DNA of 25,365 bases from assembly GCA_002811675.1 (NCBI GenBank), contig PDIM01000052.1:62233-87597 (forward strand), in the 5' to 3' direction. Positions within the stretch are counted from its first letter, which is position 1; each line of letters opens with the position of its first letter. The notes under the pieces are model-generated. The model did not search any database and was not told the origin of the DNA. It worked only from the letters and a program-made list of their open reading frames with translations. Below, in pieces: positions 1 to 9,000 of the stretch. This DNA comes from Ichthyosporea sp. XGB-2017a (lineage: Eukaryota > Opisthokonta > Ichthyosporea). A program made the translations under genes and the position numbers.

Positions 1-13
1 TTCGAATGATGCT

Positions 14-19
14 TTTATT
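14..19 (-). terminator. Possible poly(A) signal of the WDCP-like gene
   Basis: AATAAA on the minus strand, about 240 bp past the stop codon at 262. It lies at the window edge next to a T-rich tract. Support is positional only. Confidence 0.3.
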
Positions 20-70
20 TTTACTTTTTTTTTTTTTTGCCAGAATATATACAGGGGTCACCACCACTCA

Positions 71-110
71 CCGCCCACCGGTAGTCACCGGTCAGGGCGG
101 CCTCATGAGG
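71..110. repeat. GC-rich hairpin plus 10-bp palindrome in the 3' flank
   Basis: CCGCCC (71-76) and GGGCGG (95-100) enclose two copies of ACCGGT (77-82 and 87-92) around a 4-nt AGTC loop. This makes a 12-bp stem with a 2-nt bulge. The perfect palindrome CCTCATGAGG follows at 101-110. The element sits about 150 bp past the stop of the WDCP-like gene, so it may be transcribed in its 3' UTR. Function unknown. Confidence 0.55.
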
Positions 111-261
111 AGTCAGGAGTCAGGGGCCAGGGCCCGGCTTAGAGACTCGGACCTGGACTCGGACTTTAAAACAGCACCTCTTTGGTTCTTCGCTCTTCGG
201 TTCTCCTTTTCCTCCCCTTTTATGGCTCCATCAGCTGCTTTAAGAGCGAAGCATGTATGAG

Positions 262-2882
262 TCAGGGAAAAATATTAGACTTGGTGTTTGTATCTCCTTT
301 ATCAGCACTCAGTCTGGCCATGGACTCTTCCAAACGGGATATTTTCAAAGACTGGCTCAAGAGTATTCGCTCCAAATGTTCAAGTTTTTTCATCACAGAC
401 TCCTCAAAGTGACTAGTAGTGTTTGTTTTCTTGCTTTCCTGCTCCCCTCCTGGTCCATGAGACATTTCTTCGATTACTAGCGGGCGCACGATGGACGGAT
501 TAGGTGGAGCGGAAGACGCACTTCCTATTTTGAGAGAGAAAAGATCAATCTTGGCGTCCGTTGGAAATAAACTATCTTCCTGATTGTTGTCCTGTTTGTT
601 TATGTGTTCGGGAACCCTTTTAATGTGCTTCTTCTTCTTTGTAGTAAACCTCATCATTTTCAACTCCAATTTGGTTGGCCCTCCGTTCATATCATTAATT
701 AGCGCGTTACCACTTTGATATTTGCCATTCAGAAGAAGCAACCGATCCTGTGTCATATGACAGGCTGCAAATGGCCGCATGTGAGGCTCTGAGGCATCAC
801 AATTCTTGGGTGCAAAAAAAACAAAAGAAACTATTAGAAAACGATGTATACATCAACAATAAAAAGAACGAAGATGTCCAAAAGGTGTGTATAATCGTAC
901 TTACAAATTCATAACAATGTCTTTGAAATCTCCCATGTCGATCAAGGAGAATCCATTCCATAATAGATGAACAAGAGCTCCCTATAACCACATTACGTCC
1001 CTGAGATTCTCATAAATGTCAATACACCAAAATAAAACTAATCGAAGCAAAAGAGAAAATGCGAAACTTACAGAAATTGCAAATATATCAGGTGAAATGT
1101 ACCGCTTAAGTACTTGAGTATCCAAAATCTGTACACTTGTGTGAAATCCGTGAGGAGCTTTGGATACAATTGATACTCGAATATACGCTATCATGGCTGC
1201 AGGAAGAACCTTTTCCTTGTCATTAGCACTTCCACTACTCTCCCGGGCGGCCACAAGTACTGCATTTCTCTTAAACGACAATTCGAACTCTGGAAGACTT
1301 CCACTTTCTTTCGATACTCCTCGGCCACTCCGTATATCCGCAATCTTTTCTCGCATGTACTTCAATTCAGTGCGCACTTCATTCCATGTACACCCTTCCT
1401 TTTCTCTTCCTACTAGCCCACTTGCGGACTCAAACAAAGGAAGCGCATCCTTATTCACTAGCGCGCTCCGTGGAGCATCTAAAAGTCCAATAAAATCAAA
1501 CACCCGAGAGCTTTCCTTGTGCTTAGAGGCTGATATTGATGTTCTCTTTTTCCTTACCCACTTTTGAATCATCACCCCGTCTTCCCCAACATTCTGAAGC
1601 TCATATGCGTCACTTGCTTCACTTTCATCTCCCATCCGGTTTTCTGTGAGCTGTCCTACGCACGCTAACGAGGAAAATGCACCTGAGTTTGCCAGAAATT
1701 CTTCCGGAAGCAGTACTTGAGAGAATTTGGAGGGCTTGTTACTCTGAATTAAACTAATATTTTCCCAATTATAAACAAGAAAGTCCTTGACTTTCGTCGT
1801 CCTAAAACACAAAAACACAAAAAGAATGGATAAATTTCGGAACATAAACATAAAGAAGAGGACAATGTTTAACACGATACAACTCCATTTCTAACATACA
1901 CAATCAAACTCAGCCCATCTTCTGTCCACTCACATGAAGATATTCTTCCCCACTGCCCTTCATTTCGACCCTTTCCAGAGCCCCTAATTTTATCTTGACC
2001 ACTCCCTAGCGGCCCACCTGTTGCCCATCCCTCACCGCCTTTCCCTTCTTCGCTGGCTATATACACACCACAATTGGTCACTACCGCCAGCAAGGGCTTG
2101 ATTGGATGCCAGTGCACAGATATCACCTCCGCCACAACCCCGTCTCTAGGGCGGGGTATTTCGCACTGGAAGAGATATGAGGAGTGTGTATGCTGTTGCA
2201 GGAGGCGTCTCCCCAAGTGAAGAATTTGAAGTATCCCTTCTCGATATACCACTGCTAACATTGGCTCCTTTCCTTCACCAGAGTGAGGCTCGTTTGACGC
2301 GGAACGCCATACCAAACCTACACAGGTTTTGCCAGGTACACAATGGGCAAGAACTTTTCCAAAGGGACAAATGCAAGGCGCAGAAGGTTGGAAAGTAGTG
2401 GGCCTGCTTGTAGACCCTTGACTAAGAAACCCGTGGAGCATCACGGCCCCTTCTTCACTCACTACAGCTGCGCCATACGTTCCATGCAAGGCTACACATA
2501 CACACACAAGGATTACAAAGTAAATACACAAAATAACAATCAATACTCAAGTCCTCTTCATTCCACATTCAGTTCACTTCCATCTCTACATACCACCGTG
2601 CATGATATTCCTTCCACCACACTTAACCACACCAGCATCCACACATCCTCCAGCCCCTCCAGCCACACTGGTAACCCTCCCTGCAGCCCCTTCCTCCTCT
2701 TCCTCGACCCCTTCCTCTTCCTCGACCCCTTCCTCTTCCTCCCACCCCTCTTCTTCTTCTTCTCCTCTGCCACAACTATCATTCACAGGGAACAGTGCAC
2801 GCACCCCACCTTTTGCTGCCCCATTCTTGCTCTGCAGAACAGGTATCTGAACATTTAGATCGCGCAACAGCTCCACATCCAT
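262..2882 (-). CDS. WDCP-like WD-repeat and coiled-coil protein (five exons)
   Basis: I join five exons: 2594-2882, 1900-2491, 1072-1801, 905-1000 and 262-804. The introns are 71-102 bp with GT-AG ends, and every junction keeps phase, giving 749 residues. The order resembles animal WDCP (about 720 residues as I recall it): N-terminal WD-like blades containing VHWHPIKPLLAVV and CEWTEDGLSLIV, a long linker, a later block with ISPDIFAIS, a block with TQDRLLLLNGK, and a C-terminal coiled coil at about 702-737. Animal WDCP is a scaffold reported to bind SRC-family kinases; the role here is unknown. Residues 41-64 are almost all Glu, encoded by a minisatellite. The start is the second ATG of the 5' ORF (2882); an ATG at 2915 would add 11 residues. 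The protein stops about 12 residues after the coiled coil, whereas I recall a further C-terminal segment in the animal protein. That could be a real loss or a missed exon. The family match is from memory of motif order and is unconfirmed. Confidence 0.72.
2690..2766. repeat. Coding minisatellite (about 18-bp units) encoding a poly-Glu tract
   Basis: On the plus strand the tract reads as repeats of TTCCTCTTCCTCGACCCC followed by CTT triplets. On the minus strand this encodes the EEEEGV-type acidic stretch (residues 41-64) in exon 1 of the WDCP-like gene. The units are multiples of three, so copy-number change would keep frame. Such tracts also produce spurious plus-strand ORFs. Confidence 0.75.
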
Positions 2883-3407
2883 AATTATCGTACACCCTCT
2901 GTTACTCTTGTACATTAAATCCCCTTTTCAATCATCTCTAAACATCACAGACACATGTCACCGGCAGCAGCAACAAAAAACCAAAGGAATCAAACAACAC
3001 AGCAAGTCAACAACAGCACTCAAATCCAAAAACCAAAATTCTTGTTTGTTTTAAACTTCTTCAAACCCTTTTCTCTCTTTCTTCATAATTTCTTAAAGTG
3101 TGATTTGTACTTTTTATTTTCTTAAACCTCCATAGCAAAGTATACAAGTTATAAATACTACTAATCCCATTCAAGTCCACAACCACACAGTCAAGGGGGA
3201 AATGAAGGAACGGGAGGGGAGTACGAGGGGGATCCATATCACAATCACACCCTTGTCTCCCTCACTATCTTTCTTCCTCTCTTTTTTCGTTTGTAATGAG
3301 TGTCCCAGAGAGGCCCGCCTCCCCCAGAAGACTCCATCTTACAAGTAGGCTCCCCCCAGCTTCTTCTCCCCCTGATTTCGGCCCCTCCCTCCCTGGATCA
3401 ATAAACC
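2883..3407. other. Intergenic: promoter side of WDCP-like gene and 3' flank of bL34m
   Basis: These 525 bp separate two minus-strand genes. They should hold the 3' UTR of bL34m and the promoter and 5' UTR of the WDCP-like gene. Short ORFs at 3265-3519 (minus) and 3296-3556 (plus) are low-complexity and match no family I know. I see no RNA gene and no clear TATA box. Confidence 0.5.
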
Positions 3408-3716
3408 TTAATGAGACAGATACTTGCGCCCCTTTTCTCTCCGCCTCTCCAGCACCTTCTGCCCGCCCCTCGTCTTCAGGCGGGCACGGAAGCCATGTCT
3501 TCTCTTCCGCTTTACACAACTGGGCTGATATTCCATCCCGTACCGCACCTGCCTAGTTTGCACATCAAACAGGGACGGAAAGAAGAATCCCACCCGAGTC
3601 CCTTGCTGCTGTTCCCCCATCAACCCCCCAGCAGTCAACCCACTGCTACCCCCAGCGGACGAGCGTGGAAGCACACGCGACACCATGGACCCCAGAGATC
3701 TAATGAGACTGGACAT
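3408..3716 (-). CDS. MRPL34: Mitochondrial large-subunit ribosomal protein bL34m
   Basis: A 102-residue protein. The last 45 or so residues are a complete L34 domain: an EYQPS start, the basic [12 protein letters not shown] run, a [12 protein letters not shown] helix and the terminal KGRKYLSH, which ends with the protein as expected for L34. L34 binds 23S-type rRNA in the large ribosomal subunit. Residues 1-50 are rich in Ser, Arg and Gly with a likely amphipathic start ([16 protein letters not shown]), as expected for a mitochondrial targeting peptide, so I assign it to the mitochondrion rather than a plastid. The ATG at 3716 gives a typical mitochondrial-precursor length. It is a single exon, divergent from the F-box gene across about 660 bp. 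Confidence 0.92.
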   Translation of the reverse strand: MSSLIRSLGSMVSRVLPRSSAGGSSGLTAGGLMGEQQQGTRVGFFFPSLFDVQTRQVRYGMEYQPSCVKRKRRHGFRARLKTRGGQKVLERRREKGRKYLSH

Positions 3717-4374
3717 TTTAGAACTATTGGCCTATAGTCTTGTATATGTAAATATATCTAAAGCAATTGGTTTCTTTTCCAGGGCTTTGTTATAAAGAGC
3801 AACAACTGAAATGAATAAATCAAGCCACCTTCTTCCAGCAAGCACTTCGTACAAATAAATCCAACCTAACGAGTTAAGCCAAAGAATAATAAAAGCAACA
3901 CCCAACACCACAGTACAGTGCTATAGTGGAGGAATCACTGCCATAGAAAAGTCCCATACTGGAAAATCAAAAGTGAAACATGAGGGAGGGGTAGGGTTGG
4001 TCTGCCCACGTGGACTGCCTTTTATTAGACGAGTGGACGAGGGAAGGAGGGATCCATATTAGACGAGTGGACGAGGGAAGGAGGGATCCATATTAGACGA
4101 GTGGACGAGGGAAGGAGGGATCCATATTAGACGAGTGGACGAGGGAAGGAGGGATACAGTCAAGAGTCAGGGTCTTGGATGGGCATGTGTTATGTTTATC
4201 TGTGTTTGGAAACTAGATTGAGCTTGACTTTAAAAACAATCCACAGATTTTCTTTTCTTTTCGTTTTTCTTTTTTCGTTGTTGTTGTTGCAATATTGGGG
4301 AATTTTTTTTTCTGACGCAAATCGGAAACAAGGGGCGTTTTTGTGTTTGCAAAGGTAGGAAATATACAATCAAT
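3717..4374. promoter_or_regulatory. Shared divergent upstream region of bL34m and the F-box gene
   Basis: These 658 bp lie between two head-to-head genes and contain no credible coding region. They hold a four-copy 34-bp tandem repeat (4023-4156), an A-rich left half, and a T-rich stretch (about 4250-4310) just before the F-box start. Promoters for both genes must lie here. I cannot identify a TATA box or initiator with confidence. Confidence 0.5.
4023..4156. repeat. Tandem array of 34-bp repeat, four copies
   Basis: Copies begin with TATTAGACGAGTGGACGAGG at 4023, 4057, 4091 and 4125, exactly 34 bp apart. The first three are identical as read; the fourth diverges near its end (GGATACAG instead of GGATCCAT). 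Each unit carries GACGAG-type half-repeats and a BamHI-like GGATCC. Near-identity implies recent expansion or ongoing homogenisation. A GGGGGATCCATATCAC sequence at about 3229 resembles the unit's end. Confidence 0.93.
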
Positions 4375-5967
4375 ATGGATGAGGGAGGATCTACCCCGTC
4401 CTGTATTGGAGGGGAGCAGGGTCAAACTGGGTGTGGGTGTGGGGAACGCATCTCTGCTCTGGAGGATAAGGTGAATATGTTGCAGAAGCAACTAGAGCGG
4501 GTGCTGTGCATGCGTGATTTTGGTGTTGGGAAGGAGGAAGGGGTGGTGATAAAAGGAGGGAGAGCAGAACGTTTAAAACTAACTGAGCTGAATGATGATG
4601 TACTGCTGCATATATTTTCTTTCCTGGCGGCTCCAAGCGGGTACGCTAGCGCAGCTGGAAATGCCACGAAAAAGGCTTTGAAGCAAAAGAAAAGAAGCAG
4701 TAACAAGAATGAAAGATGGGGGGGAGATGGTGTGGCGGAAGAAGATCAAAGAGAATGGAAAGAGGCTTTGTGGACGTGTAGGTCATTTCTGTGTGTGTGT
4801 CAGAGGTTCCATCAGCTTCGCAGATGCCTCCCGGTGCAGCGTGTTGTGGACTATGATGGATACGTTCGCTGTTTGGTAGAGATCGGTTTATGGAAACAGC
4901 TGCAGCAGGAAGTGGAAGATGGGAGTGAAGAACATCAAGGGCATGATAGTGCACACGTGAAGGGACAGAGACGCATGTCTTCGAGGAGCTTCAATAAGCT
5001 GGTCGTTCTTGCCTTAGAGAGGAAAACTCCACGTCTTCTGGTAGAGGTGCTACGATGGAGAGGAGGGGAGATGAAGCAGTATTATGAAGTGGTGAAAGAG
5101 CTTGGGTGGGTTTCTGAGGTCGAGCAGCTGGGGAGCTATGATGTGGAGGAAGACGATGAAAGTGACTATGGGTTGTGCTCAGAAGCTCATGTGCAAGTAC
5201 GCCAAGCAACACCTGTAAATAAGTGTAGTTATGAATGGCCTACCCGTCTAATGGATCAGAAGAGGGCCAGCGTGGTTGACTTTAGACGGTTTTTGAGTGA
5301 TGAGTGTGTTTACCACTCTATCTTGCGCCACTCATTGCCGCCAATGAGAGTAATCAAGTTTATTCAACAAGTGGTTGAAAGACGCTTTTTATTGTTAAGC
5401 GACAAGTTATTTTTGGATGTCATTATCAGCGGAGCCCCATCAAGTGCCTCCTTTTCTGCTTCTTGCTCAAAGATACCCACTCCAAAATCTAATGCTACAG
5501 TGTCCTCAAATGCGTCGTCCAATGCATTTGCCTTGATCAAATATCTATATAGATGGCTCAAACTGGTGGTGAGTGAGATTGGCTTGGGTACGGAAGAGCG
5601 CATTAGTGCCCTTCCATTTGTTTTGGCCCGCCCTCATGGAGGAGGGGAGTATCGCGGTACCGTAACTTACCGCACCTACCGTACAATGTTAGTCAAGCTA
5701 ATGATATGCACTGCATTTGTTCTGGGATGGGGTGAAGTAGTGCAGTTCCTGTGGTCAAATGAGTGTGCTTCAGATTTCAAGTGGGAAACTGGAGGCGGTG
5801 ATCAATTTTTCTCAATGGCAGAAGGGCCGGAGGGTGGTTTTGGACGCAATTGGGGGGAGTTACGAAATGGGTTCTTAGTGCTGAACCCAATAGTAGCGTT
5901 TCCCTTCAAAGGAAAAGTTGATGAAACAGCAATCGTTCGCTTAAAAACTCCAGTATTTCTGGGGTAG
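4375..5967 (+). CDS. F-box protein with interrupted F-box and N-terminal coiled coil
   Basis: A single 530-residue exon from ATG 4375 to TAG 5967. Residues 26-45 (ISALEDKVNMLQKQLERVL) form a short coiled coil. Residues 67-85 (LKLTELNDDVLLHIFSFL) match the first half of an F-box. A basic low-complexity insert (about 86-128, with KKALKQKKRSS) separates it from the expected second half (about 129-150: WKEALWTCRSFLCVCQRFHQL). F-box proteins usually bind SKP1 and bring substrates to an SCF (cullin-1) ubiquitin ligase. The C-terminal 370 residues should be the substrate-binding part. I see helical segments (LALERKTPRLLVEVLRWRG) but no recognised LRR, WD or Kelch repeat. It is convergent with the guanylate cyclase gene; the stop codons are 68 bp apart. 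The F-box call is fairly firm, the target unknown. Confidence 0.78.
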   Translation: MDEGGSTPSCIGGEQGQTGCGCGERISALEDKVNMLQKQLERVLCMRDFGVGKEEGVVIKGGRAERLKLTELNDDVLLHIFSFLAAPSGYASAAGNATKKALKQKKRSSNKNERWGGDGVAEEDQREWKEALWTCRSFLCVCQRFHQLRRCLPVQRVVDYDGYVRCLVEIGLWKQLQQEVEDGSEEHQGHDSAHVKGQRRMSSRSFNKLVVLALERKTPRLLVEVLRWRGGEMKQYYEVVKELGWVSEVEQLGSYDVEEDDESDYGLCSEAHVQVRQATPVNKCSYEWPTRLMDQKRASVVDFRRFLSDECVYHSILRHSLPPMRVIKFIQQVVERRFLLLSDKLFLDVIISGAPSSASFSASCSKIPTPKSNATVSSNASSNAFALIKYLYRWLKLVVSEIGLGTEERISALPFVLARPHGGGEYRGTVTYRTYRTMLVKLMICTAFVLGWGEVVQFLWSNECASDFKWETGGGDQFFSMAEGPEGGFGRNWGELRNGFLVLNPIVAFPFKGKVDETAIVRLKTPVFLG

Positions 5968-5994
5968 GAAACATCGCTAGTGTATTGCAAATAT

Positions 5995-6000
5995 TTTATT
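5995..6000 (-). terminator. Likely poly(A) signal of the guanylate cyclase gene
   Basis: AATAAA on the minus strand, 36-41 nt past the guanylate cyclase stop. It lies in the 68-bp gap shared with the F-box 3' end. No AATAAA was seen for the F-box gene on the plus strand in this gap, so its 3' UTR may run into the cyclase gene. Confidence 0.5.
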
Positions 6001-6035
6001 TGACCGTGCGTAAGACCCATGTATGGGGGCTGAAG

Positions 6036-9000
6036 CTACAGCAGCTTGCTGGGGCGTAGTGTTTTTGTGCAATTTAATAGCCAAAACGTATGCATGTCTC
6101 CCTTTCCTTTAATATCAATAACACCGCGGTCTTCAAGATCAATTTGATACCCAAAAATATCGCCTTGGGTTTTAATTTTTTCTGCAAAGGACTGACTTAT
6201 ATGTATTTTGTTGGGATTAGAGGTGGACTCCATTCGCGATGCCGTGTTTACAGTATCCCCAAATAAGCAGTACCGAGGCATCTTAAGGCCGACCACACCA
6301 GCCACCACCTCACCTGAATGTAAACCTATACGAATCTGTACTTCCTGACCATCCAAATGAGCCACTTTGATGGTTTTCATTTTGCTTATTAGCTCAAGTG
6401 AAAGATTCGCTAATTGCAGGCAATGATCGGGTGCTCTATGGGGAACACCAGAGGAACATACGTAACCGTCCCCGATTGTTTCCACTTTGTAGACTTCATG
6501 TGATTCTATAGCTGTGTCAAACATAGTGTAAAGGGAATTGAGAAAGTTAACTATCTGCATAGGGGTGCTCTTTGATGACATGTTGGTAAAACCGACAACG
6601 TCACTGAAAAAGACAGATACTTCATCGAACATCTCAGCGATGGGTTCATGGGTATTGTCTTGTTGTTTCAGTTTGTCTGCTACAAGAGGCGGCAATATCT
6701 GATTCAACAATTGTTCAGACTCTAATTTGGCCATGCTAAGTTCAGCTGTTCTGTCTGCCACAGCATGCTCAAGATTCTCGGCATAGGTCTGAAACTGAAG
6801 CAAAAGTCTGTCGGCGAAACTCTTCCCGAGAGTAGGAGCCATGCTTAGAATTTTTTGCTTGATTGTTCGCGGTGTTATTGTCGAGGATCCCGGTGAATGT
6901 GAATGGCCCGGAGCTATCGAATTGCTTTTACTGCCGACAAACGTTTTCAGGATTGAAATAGGCTCGGCGTTTTCAACTTTGATTGAACCCTCAAAGCAAA
7001 AATGAATCAGAGTTTCAAAATTACGAAGTTCGAGCTCCCGTTTGTTGCTATCTGCGTCCATAGCGTTCAATATTGAAGTCCGGCGACTGGATGGTTTTTG
7101 AGCAGAAGCCTTTTGTGTATTCGGGGCAAGGTTGTGGACGACACTTAACCTCTGTTCATTGCCGATATGAAAATCGGGTATGATCGGGGTACCTTGAAGT
7201 TTTGCGTAAATTATTTGAGATAGAGGCTGTACATTAAAAGCGTACGGTTCGTTGAGGGTTATAGTCTCGCTCAAAATTACACCAAATGCAAATAGATCGT
7301 TTCTTTTCAGCATATCTGTGTCATACATACTCTTTTCATCCAACCGGCCCCACTCTGGGTTGGCCATTAGAAACTCACTTGAATGATAAGCAGCCTCTTC
7401 TAAGGCCAATTGACAACTAGTAGAGTTGGCATTTCTCATTTGCAACATCTTTAAGCTTGATTGGCTGCCTCCGGAATTCGTAGACAGAAATTTGACGTAG
7501 CCCTCAGCAGTCACCTCTGATGATGTTTTCTGAGATGACACAGTCTCCTGTTCCAATTCGTTTACCAAATCATCGATTTCTTTTTCTAGACTTTCATCCA
7601 TACTACCAACTGTCTTGGGCAAAGGTTCTTCACCCTCCTCTTGAATGACCCCATTGCACTGCTTCAAGTTACGTCTTTGCATAATAAACATCGTCCAATC
7701 CACAGGTATATTGACTTGCTGTTGTGCACACTCGTCGACAGGCGAAGTCTTCTCTTCCTCTTGAATTAACACATCATCGTTGTCCAAATCCTTGTCGTTA
7801 TAGCCCATTACTTCACAGGCGGTACGCCATCTTAGTGGTATCGTCTTGACATACCCAACTTTTTTGCTTAGCCCATGGGAGCTCTTCCTCCCTTTCACGT
7901 GTGTAGCGTGCACATCATATATATCTTTAGGATGAATTGCTCTGCGAAAGGACGAAATTCCAAATCCAGTCAATTTACAAACCCAATTCTTATCAATCAG
8001 GCATTGTGCTGAAGTAAGACTTCCGTGGTAACCTGACCCGCTGTCAACAAAACTAGACGTGCCACTTACGTTAAGTTCATGAATATATCGCAGTCCCTCA
8101 GCAATATCCAAAGCTATAGAGAACATGTAATACATGTCCTTTAACGCAAGAGAATTTGCCTTAACGAGATCTTTGAGAGATCCTTTAATGCACTGCTGAT
8201 GCACGATGCCTTGGTGCCCAATATCTAACGTTACCCCAAGTACATCAACCAAGTTAGGATGATTCTTCATTTCTGTTAGGTTAATGATGCTAATAAGCAT
8301 GTTTCTAGTAACATTGATTTCCGTTTCTGGGAAGCATTCTAAATACAGGGGCCTTCTTTCTATGTCCACTTCTTTGCCTTGGTATGTATATACTACCTGG
8401 GAAGGACCCCGTGCTTCATTCGCTCCAAAAAGATCTCTATTGGATGCATATATATCATTCTTCGCGTCATCGAGCACCTCTTCTTTAACAATGTCCTCAT
8501 AAAGAATAATCCAAGAGCCATTTTTCAGTTTTTTCTCAAACATTCTTCGACGAATGAAATAAACTAAAACGACAACCATTATTACGAAACCAAGCGTTCC
8601 CAGGGCTATACCTGCCCATTCTATGTTAGTCAGGTCATTAGAGCATGGTTCGAGCACTAAAGAAATAACAGACGATGTTGTGTTTGAGTTTTCAAGATTC
8701 TTTCCATCACTTGCCCTCACAGCTAAAGATTCTGTTCCACAGTCGGTTGGTTGGAACAATGCAAAGGAAGTATTTACTTTGGCAGGGTAAGTCGTTATGG
8801 CGCTCCCGGCGTAAACTGTGGACGGAGCTGTAGCCCGTGCTTTGGCGGCCCTAACTGTAATATTAGGCAAAAGGATAATTCCCTTTGTTGGTCGTGTTTC
8901 AATTGTATATATCAAATTATCATTTGGATCCTTGTCCTGACCCCCGAACACCAGAGGAAAGATTCCTGACGACCGCGCTTCTGCTGATAGCGTTATGTTT

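Noticed and set aside
2343-2858. Plus-strand ORF of 171 codons
   Set aside because: It is antisense to exons 1-2 of the WDCP-like gene and is rich in Ser, Pro, Phe and Leu because it reads the reverse of the poly-Glu minisatellite.
3265-3519. Minus-strand ORF of 84 codons overlapping the bL34m 3' end
   Set aside because: It overlaps the well-supported bL34m gene in another frame and has low-complexity Glu/Gly composition.
4023-4156. Tandem repeat considered as a CRISPR array
   Set aside because: The units are directly adjacent with no spacers, and the locus is eukaryotic.
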